Positions 41,283 through 52,882 are shown, counted from the stretch's first letter. The stretch: DNA of 64,000 bases from Oncomelania hupensis (GCA_036898135.1 CM072527.1:33082060-33146059), one strand, 5' to 3'. A program made the numbers and translations. Notes: generated by a model not told the origin, from the letters alone.

Positions 41283-41917
41283 TGTTACGTTGAAACGTGA
41301 ACGAAAGTATGTCGGAAGCGCGCACGATAGATCTAATCGTTTCGTTTTGCAAAGTATTCAATAATGGTGTTTATTTACCTTTGATTTGAGTTTGCAATGT
41401 TATCAGGAGAGGCTTTGTATAACGTTGATAATTTGCGTTAGTCGATATTATTTGAGAATCTTCTGGATCTGCGTGTTTACTCTTGATAGAAATTTCCGGA
41501 TGGACATCGAAGGTCGTGAATGTTCCCGGAAGTAGAGAAAATGTGAATGACGTAAGTCAGTGATGACGATCTTTAGTTCGATTGGTGGCAGTGCGTCATT
41601 TCTACCACGTACCAAATCGTTCCAGAAAAGAGAGAGGTTATTTAATCGTGAGCCGAGTCGCTGTTGAGATAGTGAAGTTGTTGCTAGTGATTTGGAAAGT
41701 TGCTGTGAAAGTTGTTGAGTTGAATTGAGAATTGTATGCAGTTGTTGGTGTGTGCTGAATAAAAGTGGAAAACTTCATACGTCGACTTTGTGACTTGTAT
41801 GCTGTTTGGACGGGCTGTGTGAATAAACGAATCTGAGTTACACAACTATCAGGAATTCAAGCATCGGGGCTGAATCAGATACTGATAGAAAACACCAACA
41901 TCGAACTGAGTGTAACA
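41283..41917 (+). repeat. 3' LTR of B1
   Basis: 635 bp, almost identical to the 5' LTR. It is preceded by a purine-rich AGTGGGGGGTTA (41271-41282), the likely polypurine tract. Confidence 0.93.
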
Positions 41918-41924
41918 GAGAGCG

Positions 41925-42130
<206 letters not shown>

Positions 42131-42399
42131 TACAGAGAGACAGACAGACTGACAAACATACTACAAACGCTAAAAGACAGGTGAAAAATAAAATCGTCAT
42201 GATTTTGAAAATGACGTAATAGCAGCCTAGAATATTATTGTACGCCCGTTCTGCTGACCTTTACCTATCAACATCTCCCGATTGAGAGATTTGCCTGCTA
42301 AGACCAGGTTTTATCTACATTTCTCAAGCCGTTTCTATTTCATCACAACCTATAAAAAAGATAGTCAACATCGGATAATGACAAATTCGCTTATATATA

Positions 42400-42765
42400 C
42401 AGAGAACCCTCGCTACTTCGCGGTTCGACATTCGCGGATTCACGACTTCGTTGATTTTTAAAATTATATTATAATGAGAAAATATATCGTACAATTGTAC
42501 AGTACCGCAACAATCTTTAAAAAAAAAAGTATATACATCTACTGTTTTATTGCTTAACATGTGTGCCTGTGTACTGTATGTACATACTGTAGATATCTGT
42601 ACATCACTGTAAAGGGTGGTTTGTTAACAGTACGTAAAGAGAGGGTTTCAAAAGTCCGAATACACGTTAAATAAATACTGTAAATATGGTGTCCTTACTT
42701 CGCGGATTTTCAGCTATCACGACCGGTCTCGGAACCTATCTATCGCGATAAACGAGGGTTAATAG
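42400..42765. mobile_element. pogo/Tigger-like MITE (Tc1/mariner superfamily)
   Basis: 366 bp, non-coding, flanked by TA on both sides (42398-42399, 42766-42767). The left end is CAGAGAACCCTCGCTACTTC and the inverted right end is CTATTAACCCTCGTTTATC. Sub-terminal CGCGGATTCAC and GAAAATCCGCGAAGTAAGGA are typical of pogo-like elements. No transposase; it would need a helper. Confidence 0.8.
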
Positions 42766-43004
42766 TAAATCGCTTACATAGATACAGTGAAACTAGACTA
42801 TTATATGTTTATTTATGTAAAATACTTTCGTTAATTTTAATTATTGTTTTAATTATATTTATCTTAATTTTAGATTAATTTGTTTATGAAATGAACATTA
42901 AAGGTTAAAGGTCTGCACCCACCATCGACAGACTGGATCAATTTGTTTATAATGTAATAATTATAGTTGTCTAACAGCACACATACACCCCACCCTACCC
43001 TAAC

Positions 43005-43500
43005 CCCATGCCGGGGGTTTCTGTATACATAGTACTCTGGAAATTTAGTGCTTTAAATTCCCACTGTCGCTGTCTTTGTCCTTTGTTCATTCTTATTCCT
43101 ACACTGTTCTATCTATCTACTATACTATCTTCTTCGCTAGATCAGTCACCTACCTTTTTTCTTGAAAACTCCTCATTTGTGTATGAGGTCTGTTGGGTCA
43201 GTTTGGGAATATTGGACGCTTTCTGCCAAAGGGTCACTAGGGCTTCCTATGCTATTATTATATAGCAATGTAGGCATTTTATATGTATGTGTTTTGTTGA
43301 TATTTTATAATGATGTTTATATAAAATTTTGTTTTTGTAAACGGGGGTTAAAAAAAAAAGAGTATAGCCTCAGCGTCCCCTGCGTGGGAGGCCTTTATTG
43401 TAAAGTGACAGGCTGGTGGAGCGCCTTCAGTGTTACCACTACGATTGTTTCAGCAGATATTTTATACGGATCTGGAGTGAGTCCTCTTTGCACTTTACAA
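43005..43500 (+). repeat. RepC dispersed repeat, plus copy
   Basis: Begins at GCCGGGGGTTTCTGTATA. Carries AAATTCCCACTGTCGCTGTC, TGAGGTCTGTTGGGTCAG, GGACGCTTTCTGCC, GCATTTTATATGTATGTG and GTCCCCTGCGTGGGAGGCC, in the same order as the copies at 23.3 and 59.3 kb. It ends without the RepD tail. Confidence 0.78.
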
Positions 43501-44024
43501 TTTTAAAATTTCTTAATTCTTCTCACCTTTGTCGGTTGAGGCCTTTTGACTGTAACTTTGTACATATGATTTTAACAATAAAATTTTTACGATTAGCTCT
43601 TAGGTATTTTATCTCCCGTTTTTCTCTTACAAATTATAGTTTGATTGATTCCTTTTTTATATTTGCAGACCCGATTCTGTTAATTCCATAGCTTGACAGA
43701 CCTGGTCTGTCCTCATATAAAAATCCTCCCTTTTTGATATATGCTAAATACTCGCTTACCCATTACCTGCTGCCCTCCCTGACCCTTCCTATATCCTCTG
43801 GCTCACCCTTGGCAGCCCGTGTGGCACCCTTATCCTACCCAGTCCTTGTCGCCGTTTCCTTATGATTCAACATTATTTTCCTTCTGGACGTCGTAGTTGC
43901 GCCTCGCGCTCCTCTTCATTTGACTTTCTTCTGCCATATCGACCTCTTATCTCAAGTGGACTTCTTATATCCAAGTCCCCTATACGCTGCTGTGTCCGGG
44001 GACGTTAATCTACCTGAACGAACG

Positions 44025-44125
44025 AACGAACGAACGAGTCCCCTTTCAACCAAGTTGTGGTTCTGATTCGGCTCTTTGCAGTCCGCTGGACCCTGTAAGC
44101 TATGAATACCTAACTAATATCACAC
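44025..44125 (+). repeat. (GAAC)n and RepD tail
   Basis: Five GAAC units, then GGTTCTGATTCGGCTC and GCAGTCCGCTGGACCCTG. Confidence 0.65.
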
Positions 44126-44174
44126 ATGTGAATAGATGTTAATTTAAAAATAAATAAATAAAATTATGTAATCG

Positions 44175-44470
44175 TACTGATACAGAGCTTTATCCAGGTC
44201 AAGAGCTGATCAAGGCGCTGCCCGATACAAGAACTAACTCAAGGCGCCCACTTGAAGCCTCAGGCGCATCGTCTAACGTCGTCATCAGACCTGAGCACAA
44301 TCCTTGGAGACCAGGGATGGATGGGGAGGGGACAAGGAGGGGGGAATGGAAAGGACCTAGTGCTTTGTAGGGTGTCTAGGTAACTGACACGTTTAGGCCG
44401 TGAGCGTCATGTCAGACCTCGGTTTATACTCCCATCGAAAGGAGTAAACGGTCTTATCTTTTATTTTATA
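44175..44470 (+). repeat. RepA copy
   Basis: CTGATCAAGGCGCTGCCCG, GAACTAACTCAAGGCGCCC, then CAGACCTCGGTTTATACTCC near 44415. Confidence 0.6.
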
Positions 44471-44732
44471 ACTGCTTAACTATAACTTGTAGTCTATATG
44501 GATATATTATTGATGGGTTCAAACGTTAGAAAGGGAATATATCGCAAGAGCATGTCGAAAAAGATGGAGGAAAAGACAACTCTGCACCAACCTATCATCA
44601 TTTATAATATTTTATCATTAAAAGTGCCTTTTTAGAGCACCCTCTTAATAATGTAAAGAGAAGAAAGGAATGGTGGAATGTAACTGTTATATTTATTATC
44701 CTTAATAATCAACTCTTCCCTTCCCTAACACC

Positions 44733-45008
44733 TTAATTCACCTCACCAACGACATTCCATTCAAGGAATGCCATTGCTTCATTCCACCCGGCATGTACAA
44801 CGACGTGAAGAACCACCTGAAACAGCTGTTTGGCAGTGATGTAATCCGACCCTCCCAGTCCCCTTGGTCGCCCAACGTTGTACTGTTCAAGAAAAAGGAC
44901 GGAATGTTGAGACTTTGTGTTGGATTTCATCAGCTGAATGCGAGGACAGTCAAGGGGAATCATGATCATCATGGAATCGAATCATTCTGCGATCTGATCT
45001 CGACATAG
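44733..45008 (+). pseudogene. Gypsy RT fragment, unrelated to families A and B
   Basis: The frame reads IPFKECHCFIPPG, NHLKQLFGSDVIRPSQSPWS, VVLFKKKDGMLRLCVGFHQ and LNARTVKGN. This is the N-terminal palm and fingers of a Ty3/Gypsy RT (usual text has KKDG...R.CVDFRQLN). It stops at 45008 before the catalytic YxDD. No LTR nearby. Confidence 0.78.
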
Positions 45009-45333
45009 AAGGTTCCCTTTTGCTCGTCTCCTGAGAGACGAAGTGTCGCTTCACTCCTGGCTGCACTGGCTGTCGGCATAAGCTTTGCCCGTTGTCATTG
45101 CCCGCCATTGTAGACCGTCATCGATTCTCAGGCCTCCTCGCTTGGTGGCAACTAACCCCGTTTTGCCTGACGTACTCCAGAGACAATCCCGTCTGCTTGT
45201 CGGCTGGTACTGCTTTGGCGACACGCCGAGCTTTTACGATTTGGTAACTTTTATCTTTCCAGTTTTAAGTCTATTTTAGGTTTGATTTGGACTTTTAAAA
45301 TACGTCGGCGTGTGGTTCTGTAGATAGGCTCCT

Positions 45334-45359
45334 CCCCCCCCCCCCCCCCCCCCCCCCCC
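45334..45359. repeat. Poly-C tract (26 C)
   Basis: Uninterrupted C run after GGCTCCT. Confidence 0.95.
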
Positions 45360-45489
45360 AACCTTTAATCATCATTATTTTTTTTAATGTTAATTTTATT
45401 TTTTTAAAGGGATTTTTATTTTATTTTATTTTATTTTTTTATTTTTGGTTTTGTTTTGTTGGCTGGTTGGCTAGTGTATTCTGACTGAC

Positions 45490-47263
45490 TTGAGATTGCC
45501 CTCAGCGAGGCCTTTTCTCTATGATGGCAAAGGCGATGATAAAGCAGAGTCTAACTCTCGCTCGTCCCATAAACGCCATCGGGTGGCTGACAAGAGCCGA
45601 AAAGACTCCCCAGTAGTCAGAAATAAAATAGACAAGGTTGGAGGGACGCCGGCACGATCGATCGAGCGACTCGGAATGTCGCACGGTTAACACTCCTGCA
45701 TGGAGCAACCTGGTTGCCTGTGTCGAGTCTGGGCTGACTTCTTCTGGCCGCAAGAGAGCCTATGGGACCCTTTCGGATTCCTCCTCGACCGCTAGGGCAA
45801 AGGACGATGTTATTTCCTAGGCAGACGGTCTCTCTCCAAGCCTCGGCTCTGATGCCGGGGACACGGACGTCAAATGCTCCACTCCGGGTGTTGAGCCCCC
45901 GGTGCCCTCTCCTCCTCCCATTTCGGCTGATCCAACCGCGGATCATGACAAAAACTGGTCCACTGCCACCGGCAGACGGACGAACAAACCCCGAGGGCTG
46001 CCGAGAAAGCCCTCAGTGCCTAACTACGGGTTATGCCAGTTTCCAGTTGTCATTAAACAGTTAGGAGAAACAACTTCATTGTCTCTGAAGGCACTAGAGT
46101 GGAAACTGGCGGACTTACTGCGAGTTTCGATAGGTCCTGTCGACCGAGTGAGGTCTCTCGGCAAGGGATTTCTGATTGGATGCAAATCCAAAGCTCAACA
46201 GCAAAAACTGGTCGAGCTCTCACAAATAGGCCAAGTTTCTATTGCGTGCTCTATACCTGTCCCCATGATGGAGGGTTTTGTCCTGGACATCCCCTCCTCG
46301 GTTACGGACATGTGACGGTGCTGTTGACTCTGACGGCTTGGTCCGGCCATGTATCATCCGATGCTTCCGGCAACTTTTTCGGTCTGACGGACAGCCGTCC
46401 ACATCGGTTCGGGTGACAATCGAAGCTGCGGCGTTGCCGCCTGCCCTCCTTTTGAACTGCAGAGAGTTTGCGGTCACTCCGTATGTAGCTACAGCAATTC
46501 GATGCTACCAGGGCCAGAAATATGGACACACTAGAAAACACTGTAAGTCCAAACAGAGATGCTCCTACTGCGGCACTACTGGTCACACCGGGGCCCAGTG
46601 CAAATCTGCAAAACGTTCTTGCAGTAACTGTAAAGGCAGCTACTCGGCTGCTAACCCCAACTGTCCCGCCTTACAGGAGCGCCTGTTGGCGAACCAACTG
46701 AAAGTGGCCACATATATGCCAGGGGCCCAAGCCTTATGCTTGGCTAAAAAAAACAATTTGCACCCAATTCGGGTCGAATACCGGGCGGAATAACGGGTGT
46801 CCCCGTAACTTCTACGGCGACTCCAGTTTCCCTACCCATGACCAGCGGTGGTTCGGATGGCTCACCTCCTCGCCTGGCGACGAGGCTAGAGCCGATGCGC
46901 GGCCAGTGGCGACTTAGACCCCTGTCGCGGAACTCCGGCCGCCGGCGGCCCGCTTGGAAGAATCGACCTACCCAAAACGCGATCCACGTGTGACCATTAA
47001 AAAATTAGAAGATATGGTCGAAAAACTAACTCAAACCGTTACAGATCTCATTGACGCAGTTCGCGATTTAGCAGCTAGAACCCCGTCTGCAACTATGCAG
47101 GAGCGTGTTAATGCCAGTGTCCTGGACCCTGTGCACAATCAAAACTCGGCCATCAGGGGACCGATGAGCCCCCCCCCCCCCCCCCTCACGAGATCCCAGG
47201 GGTCGGGCGACCAAGAATTGCTCCCCCCAGGCCACCTTGCCTGATAATTTTGATAACAGTACC
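45490..47263 (+). pseudogene. LINE ORF1 (RRM-like plus CCHC), broken, left part
   Basis: ORF1 of an I/Jockey-type LINE, a nucleic-acid-binding coat protein. Frame 45902-46315 reads FPVVIKQLGETTSLSLKALE, VDRVRSLGKGFLIGCKSKAQ and EGFVLDIPS, the RRM-like part. After a shift near 46310 the frame to 46793 carries AVTPYVATAIRCYQGQKYGH and the zinc knuckles CSYCGTTGHTGAQC and a third CX2C...C group. The first knuckle has Gly at its second Cys position (CYQG). Frame changes occur near the A8 run at 46746 and at 46920. A coiled-coil C-terminal part (KLEDMVEKLTQTVTDLIDAV) then runs into a C17 run (47169-47185), shifts once more, and is cut by LTR element B2. Confidence 0.75.
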
Positions 47264-47900
47264 TGTTACACTCTGTTTGATGTTGGTGTTTTCTATCAGT
47301 ATCTGATTCAGCCCCGATGCTTGAATTCCTGATAGTTGTGTAACTCAGATTCGTTTATTCACACAGCCCGTCCAAACAGCATACAAGTCACAAAGTCGAC
47401 GTATGAAGTTTTCCACTTTTATTCAGCATACATCAACAACTGCATACAATTCTCAATTCAACTCAACAACTTTCACAGCAACTTTCCAAATCACTATCAA
47501 CAACTTTTTCTCTCAACAACAATCTCGGCACACGATTAAATAACCTCTCTCTTTTCCGGAAAGATTTCGAATACGGTAGAAATGACGTACTGCCACCAAT
47601 CGAACTAAAGATCGTCATCACTGACTTACGTCATTACACATTTCTTCTCCTTCCGGATCGTTCCTTCAAATTTCTACAATTATCCCGAATCTTCGATCGA
47701 TGATAAACATGCCGATCCAGAAGATTCTACAACAATATCGACTAACGGAAATTATCAACGTTATACAAAGCCTTTCCTAACAACAATGCAAACTCAAATC
47801 AAAGGTAAATAAACTCTATTATTGAATACTTTGCAAATCGAAACGATTAGATCTATCGTACACGCTTCAGCCATACTATCATTCGCGTTTCAACGTAACA
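47264..47900 (-). repeat. 3' LTR of B2
   Basis: 637 bp. Followed at 47901-47918 by the complement of a polypurine tract (TTCTTGAGTGGGGGGTTA on the minus strand), the same as in B1. Confidence 0.92.
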
Positions 47901-48136
47901 TAACCCCCCACTCAAGAAGAAATTTACCTAATTTCTTTCAACAACGTTGAAACGTAATGCACAAACAAAGTACAGAGTTAAAACTTACTTCAGTCTGTCC
48001 GAACACTGTCAATGTTCTCAGTTCATTCACACAGAGTCAGTGGTTTTCATCTTCAAATCTGTCTGGATATTGTCAATGTTCACAGTTCGTTCACACAGAG
48101 TTAATGTTTCTCATCTATAAGTCTTTCTGGATATTG

Positions 48137-51100
48137 TCAATGTTCTTTCATTCGCAAGGAAATGACGCCCTCGTCAGTTGCGGTCGTCATCGGCCCAGGG
48201 TCAAAGACGATGATCACGTGGGCTTCCCCGGAATCAGTGCGTCCTCCGTTGTCTCCTTCTTCCATCGGATGTCCGACGCAGTCGACGTTGTCAGCTTTCA
48301 GAATGCATTCGCTGGGTCTCACGGTCAGGTTGGCTTCTGCGGGACGGTGGAACAGCTCCCTCATGGTCTGCAGATGCTCCTTCCAGGTCTGGGTGTGGAC
48401 TTCATGTTCGACCAAAGTCGTAGAGCCAGGGACATCGCTGAAGTTGTGGGGAAACTCGCCCATAAGGTCCTTGAGCTCCATCTTTTGACCTTCCGTCAAG
48501 CTCGGTCGTAGCTTAACATCATCGATGCCTTCTTTGCTGTGGAAGTCTCCCAGTTCCAACAGTTCTTCGCTGTCAAAGCTGTTGTCGGTCACAGCTGCTG
48601 TGGCTGCGTGCACAGTCTCTGATGGCCTTTCCACGTACAGCTTAAGGAGGTTGGCGTGGTATATCTTGGAATGCTGACCGACCTTCACCTTGTAGTCGTT
48701 GATTCCCACCACGGTCTCCACTTCGTACGGGCCTTTCCACTGCATCAGCAACTTATTGTGATCGGTAGGTAGTAGCACCAGCACTTTGTTGCCAGGTTTG
48801 AACTTCCTGTTCACAGCCCTACGATCGTAGTAGTGCTTTCCACAGTCTTGGGACTTCTTCAGGTTTTCTCTGGCTATCTCGAGAGTCTGCTCCAGCTTCT
48901 CCCGTAGCTCAAACACGTACTGGTAACTGTTCTTCACCTCTGGGGTGTCCACTTCTTTCGTCCACAGTTCTTTTAGGATGTGCATCGGCCCTCGGATGGT
49001 TCTTCCGTACAGCAGCTCGAACGGAGAAAAGCCGGTGGACTCCTGCGGTACTTCTCTGTAGGCGAAAAGTAGGGCGTTGATGTAGCGATGCCATTGTCTG
49101 GGCTGCTCGCTGCACAGTTTCTTCAAGGTGGACTTCAACGTAGCATTGAACTTTTCGACAAGCCCGTTGCACATCGGATGGTAGGGTGTCGTAGTCAAAT
49201 GCCGGATGCTCAGCAGTCTGTTCACCTCCTTCATGCAGTCGGAGACGAACTGCGTCCCGAGGTCTGTCAGGATCTCTTCAGGCACTCCAAGTCTACTGAA
49301 CATGTCCACCAGTGCCTCTGCTACAGTTTCAGTGTCAATCTTCTTCAGTGGCACTGCTTCTGGGTACCGAGTCGCATAGTCCACTAAAGTCAGTACCCAT
49401 CGATGACCTTCTTCACTCGGAGGTCTTATTTCGCCGATTAAGTCTAAGGCCACCCTCTTGAAAGGTCGGTCGATCAGAGGCATCCTCTGCATAGGCACTT
49501 TCGGGACCCTTCCTCGAGGTATGGTCTTCTGGCAAATGTCACATGATCGGCAGAAACGGCTGACGTCCGCATGAAGTCCTGGCCAGTAGAACACCGCCTG
49601 GATTCTGTCCGACGTCTTCTTGATGCCTAGGTGACCTCCCATAATTGAGTCATGCGCTACTTCCATCACCTGGCGCCTTAAGGGTAATGGTACCAGTACT
49701 TGACGTAGTGGTTTACCTCCGTTGACCCTCGGGTGCTGGAAGATTCTGTACAGGATCTTGGCCTTCACCTCAAAATAGACCGTGCCACTGCCCTTGGTCA
49801 CGTGGTCTTGGCGGTTCCTGTACTTGTTTAAAGTGCTATCAGCTCCCTGGAGCTGGATAAGCTTATCTCTGTCCACGATGGCAGCTTTAGAGTTGTCGGC
49901 GACCTTCAGTGGCGTAGACGTCTTGTCTCTCTTGGCCTGGGCCCTGGTTGTAACGGCACCGACGATCTCTGGTCGGCAGGGCTGAGCCGAAGTAACCACA
50001 TTGTCCCGTAGCAGCTCTGTAAGGTCTCCATCGGGAAACGGCAATGGATCCTCCTCCACAACTTCGACGCGTTGGATTGAGGCAGGACTCCACTCTGGAT
50101 CGGGGTCGTCGGGTCGTCTCGCGCCGTCGATATTCCCGATCATCAAATCATACAGCGGCTTCTTCAGGCAAACCGCTTCGACTTCGCCTATGTAGAAAGG
50201 GGTGTTGACATGAATCTTCGCAACTGGCGCTTTCACACATTTGCTGTCGGCCATAAGTGTCCATTTTGAATCGCCAGTGAACTGTTCTTTAGCGATTAGG
50301 TCTTCTCTGACGATGACCCCACTGCAGCCAGAGTCTCTTAAAACAGTCACTTCATGATTTCCGACGCGTCCCTTCGAAACTGGCATGTTCTGGACGGTCA
50401 CAGCTGCGCTGGCGACGACGGGGATGGATTTTCCGTTGGCAAGGAGAAGTTGGCCATCGGTTATGCACTCTTGCACGTCCGCGGGAGTAGCTGCGCGCTC
50501 GGTTTCACTCGGAAGAATGACGCTCCCGCCGCACACTTGATGGTCAGATCTACTGGTTTGCCGTTGATTGGAGAACCGCCTCTGCCGGTTGCCCGCCGCT
50601 GCGTTGTCCGTACTGCTCCGCTGTCCGCTACTTTTGTTTTGAGGACAGTTAGAAGCTCTGTGGTCTGTAGCGTTGCAGGTGAAACAGCCCCTTGAATGCC
50701 CTTCCCTGGGAGGAGGCGTGGAGTCTGTCTGTCTCTGGCTCGTCTGGCTTCCTTGGATCTGGTTCCCATGGTTTGCAGTCTTCTGAAAATGTTTCGTCGC
50801 GCTGGGTGGCCCCAACGTTTTCCCATGAGCGATAAGATATCTTTCAGCAGCCTCAGTCACATCTTTAAGCGTCTGCAGCTTTTGTTCTTCTAAGTGGGTC
50901 GCTAGGTCCTTGTGACAGGCATTGAGAAATTGTTCTTTCACAATCAGGTCATGGAGACTGTCGTAAGACTTCGTTTCGCCTGATAACTCCACCCACTTGT
51001 GTAGATATGACGACAGGCGCTCCACAAACTGCTTTGGCGTCTCGTCTGACTTAGGCCGGCATTCACGGAAGCGTTTACGGTAGCCCTTCTCTGTAAAGTT

Positions 51101-52057
51101 GTAGCACTGCAACAGGGCCTCTTTCAAGACGTCGTAGTTTTTGGCGTCATCGTTCGACAGTCTGGTGTAAACTTCGAGAGCTTGCCCCGTCAGAAGTGCA
51201 CTCAGTCGAATTGCCCAGTCTTGAGGTTGCCAATTAGAGCTTTCAGCGAACCTTTCGAATCTCGCCAGATAACTGTCAATCTGGTCCTTCCCGTCGACGA
51301 AAGCTGGCAATTTTGGAGCCGTGTTGTCACTGATAACTTGTGGCGCATGCTGCTGTTGCTGGATGCGCGCCAACTCTAGTTGGAACTGACGATCAGCTTC
51401 TCTTTCCTCACGCCTGCGCTCATCTTCTCTTTCTTGCCGCTGCTGTTCAATTTCCAGACGCTTCAGTTCAAATTCTCTTTCTTCACGGCGACGCTGCTCT
51501 TCTACTTCTAGACGCTTCTGTTCTAGTTCTATTTCTTTTTCTAGACGCTTCTCTTCCAATTCTCTTTCTCGTATTCTCTCCTGAGACTTGACGTACTCCG
51601 TCAGCTGCTTGCCTTTTAGATTCAGTTCAACCCCTTTCTGCCAGAAGTCAGCCATCTTGATGCTTCTGGAAAGTTCTGTTCTAGAAAGTTCTTTTCTGGA
51701 AAGTTCTTTTCTGGAAGGTTCTTCTTCTAGAAAGTTCTTGACTGTAGAGTTCTTTTTTTTTCTTTTTCTGGAAAGTTCTTGACTGTGCTGTACCTTTCTA
51801 GACTGTTCTAGAACAGCACGCTTTCTGCAGTAGCGCTGATGCTTGTCACTAGTCGCCTTCGCTGACGCAGGCCCCGCTGTCCTCGTCGTATGCGACGCTG
51901 CACCACGCTGGTGTTGATGTATACGCTCCTGTGCTGAAGTAGACGCGACGTCCGCTCGACGCTCGCTGTAACACTGGCGATGTAGCTCCGAGACTGTCCC
52001 TTGACGTAGTCTTGCGGCAGCCACGTAGTCCCGACTTGTTGTTCGCTCACGAAGCAA
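48137..52057 (-). CDS. B2 Gag-protease-integrase ORF without functional RT
   Basis: 1,306 residues, uninterrupted. The Arg-rich N-terminal extension occupies 1-134 and MADFWQKG begins at 135. A charged coiled coil (ELEEKRLEKEIELEQKRLEV) is longer than in B1. Capsid, CCHC knuckle (CFTCNATDHRASNC), DSG protease, H2C2 and D-D-35-E integrase with GPY/F module are all intact. After TTLVEHEVH the frame jumps to TQTWKEHLQTMRELF, which in B1 lies past the YWDD site, so the catalytic RT core is gone. The last 30 residues are short scraps resembling RT (VFDPGPM) and RNase H (DEGVISLRMKEH). The product could package and integrate, but needs RT from another element. Confidence 0.88.
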   Translation of the reverse strand: MLRERTTSRDYVAAARLRQGTVSELHRQCYSERRADVASTSAQERIHQHQRGAASHTTRTAGPASAKATSDKHQRYCRKRAVLEQSRKVQHSQELSRKRKKKNSTVKNFLEEEPSRKELSRKELSRTELSRSIKMADFWQKGVELNLKGKQLTEYVKSQERIRERELEEKRLEKEIELEQKRLEVEEQRRREEREFELKRLEIEQQRQEREDERRREEREADRQFQLELARIQQQQHAPQVISDNTAPKLPAFVDGKDQIDSYLARFERFAESSNWQPQDWAIRLSALLTGQALEVYTRLSNDDAKNYDVLKEALLQCYNFTEKGYRKRFRECRPKSDETPKQFVERLSSYLHKWVELSGETKSYDSLHDLIVKEQFLNACHKDLATHLEEQKLQTLKDVTEAAERYLIAHGKTLGPPSATKHFQKTANHGNQIQGSQTSQRQTDSTPPPREGHSRGCFTCNATDHRASNCPQNKSSGQRSSTDNAAAGNRQRRFSNQRQTSRSDHQVCGGSVILPSETERAATPADVQECITDGQLLLANGKSIPVVASAAVTVQNMPVSKGRVGNHEVTVLRDSGCSGVIVREDLIAKEQFTGDSKWTLMADSKCVKAPVAKIHVNTPFYIGEVEAVCLKKPLYDLMIGNIDGARRPDDPDPEWSPASIQRVEVVEEDPLPFPDGDLTELLRDNVVTSAQPCRPEIVGAVTTRAQAKRDKTSTPLKVADNSKAAIVDRDKLIQLQGADSTLNKYRNRQDHVTKGSGTVYFEVKAKILYRIFQHPRVNGGKPLRQVLVPLPLRRQVMEVAHDSIMGGHLGIKKTSDRIQAVFYWPGLHADVSRFCRSCDICQKTIPRGRVPKVPMQRMPLIDRPFKRVALDLIGEIRPPSEEGHRWVLTLVDYATRYPEAVPLKKIDTETVAEALVDMFSRLGVPEEILTDLGTQFVSDCMKEVNRLLSIRHLTTTPYHPMCNGLVEKFNATLKSTLKKLCSEQPRQWHRYINALLFAYREVPQESTGFSPFELLYGRTIRGPMHILKELWTKEVDTPEVKNSYQYVFELREKLEQTLEIARENLKKSQDCGKHYYDRRAVNRKFKPGNKVLVLLPTDHNKLLMQWKGPYEVETVVGINDYKVKVGQHSKIYHANLLKLYVERPSETVHAATAAVTDNSFDSEELLELGDFHSKEGIDDVKLRPSLTEGQKMELKDLMGEFPHNFSDVPGSTTLVEHEVHTQTWKEHLQTMRELFHRPAEANLTVRPSECILKADNVDCVGHPMEEGDNGGRTDSGEAHVIIVFDPGPMTTATDEGVISLRMKEH

Positions 52058-52240
52058 CTCTTCAGCGACTACACGCCCTTGCAGTCAACCCGAACCTATC
52101 GGATGTAGTCCCAGTATGTTGGCCCCTCTCGACGCAACTCGTTGGCGGCTACCCTCGATGACTGCTTCTCGTAACGTTGACTCGAGTTGTAGCAGTTGAA
52201 CCCTTGGCTATGGCGTGAATCGCGGCTTGACCCCCAAAAA

Positions 52241-52877
52241 TGTTACACTCTGTTTGATGTTGGTGTTTTCTATCAGTATCTGATTCAGCCCCGATGCTTG
52301 AATTCCTGATAGTTGTGTAACTCAGATTCGTTTATTCACACAGCCCGTCCAAACAGCATACAAGTCACAAAGTCGACGTATGAAGTTTTCCACTTTTATT
52401 CAGCATACATCAACAACTGCATACAATTCTCAATTCAACTCAACAACTTTCACAGCAACTTTCCAAATCACTATCAACAACTTTTTCTCTCAACAACAAT
52501 CTCGGCACACGATTAAATAACCTCTCTCTTTTCCGGAAAGATTTCGAATACGGTAGAAATGACGTACTGCCACCAATCGAACTAAAGATCGTCATCACTG
52601 ACTTACGTCATTACACATTTCTTCTCCTTCCGGATCGTTCCTTCAAATTTCTACAATTATCCCGAATCTTCGATCGATGATAAACATGCCGATCCAGAAG
52701 ATTCTACAACAATATCGACTAACGGAAATTATCAACGTTATACAAAGCCTTTCCTAACAACAATGCAAACTCAAATCAAAGGTAAATAAACTCTATTATT
52801 GAATACTTTGCAAATCGAAACGATTAGATCTATCGTACACGCTTCAGCCATACTATCATTCGCGTTTCAACGTAACA
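52241..52877 (-). repeat. 5' LTR of B2
   Basis: 637 bp. Adjacent primer binding site TGGGGGTCAAGCCGCG (minus strand, about 52221-52236) differs at two positions from B1. Confidence 0.92.
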
Positions 52878-52882
52878 TAACC

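Larger units (their letters stand above)
35433..41917 (+). mobile_element. LTR retrotransposon family B, copy B1, complete length, Gmr1-like order
   Basis: 6,485 bp. LTRs of 635 bp each, 35433-36067 and 41283-41917, with TGTTAC/GTAACA ends. They differ by one base that I noticed (T versus A, near 35549 and 41399). The apparent 5-bp duplication is GAGAG (35428-35432, 41918-41922), in a GA-rich site. Order is Gag, protease, integrase, RT, RNase H. Three frame breaks interrupt an otherwise continuous polyprotein. The protein text is nearly identical to copy B2 at 47264-52877. Confidence 0.93.
47264..52877 (-). mobile_element. LTR retrotransposon family B, copy B2, RT/RNase H-deleted derivative
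   Basis: 5,614 bp on the minus strand. LTRs of 637 bp at 47264-47900 and 52241-52877, with TGTTAC/GTAACA ends. The two LTRs look identical over the stretches I compared. No clear target duplication: GTACC at left, TAACC at right. A single 1,306-codon ORF covers Gag, protease and integrase and then contains only scraps of RT and RNase H. Confidence 0.92.

Noticed and set aside
47259..47263. GTACC/TAACC as the target duplication of B2
   Set aside because: Only three of five bases match. TAACC also equals the sequence next to the internal polypurine tract, so I do not call a duplication.
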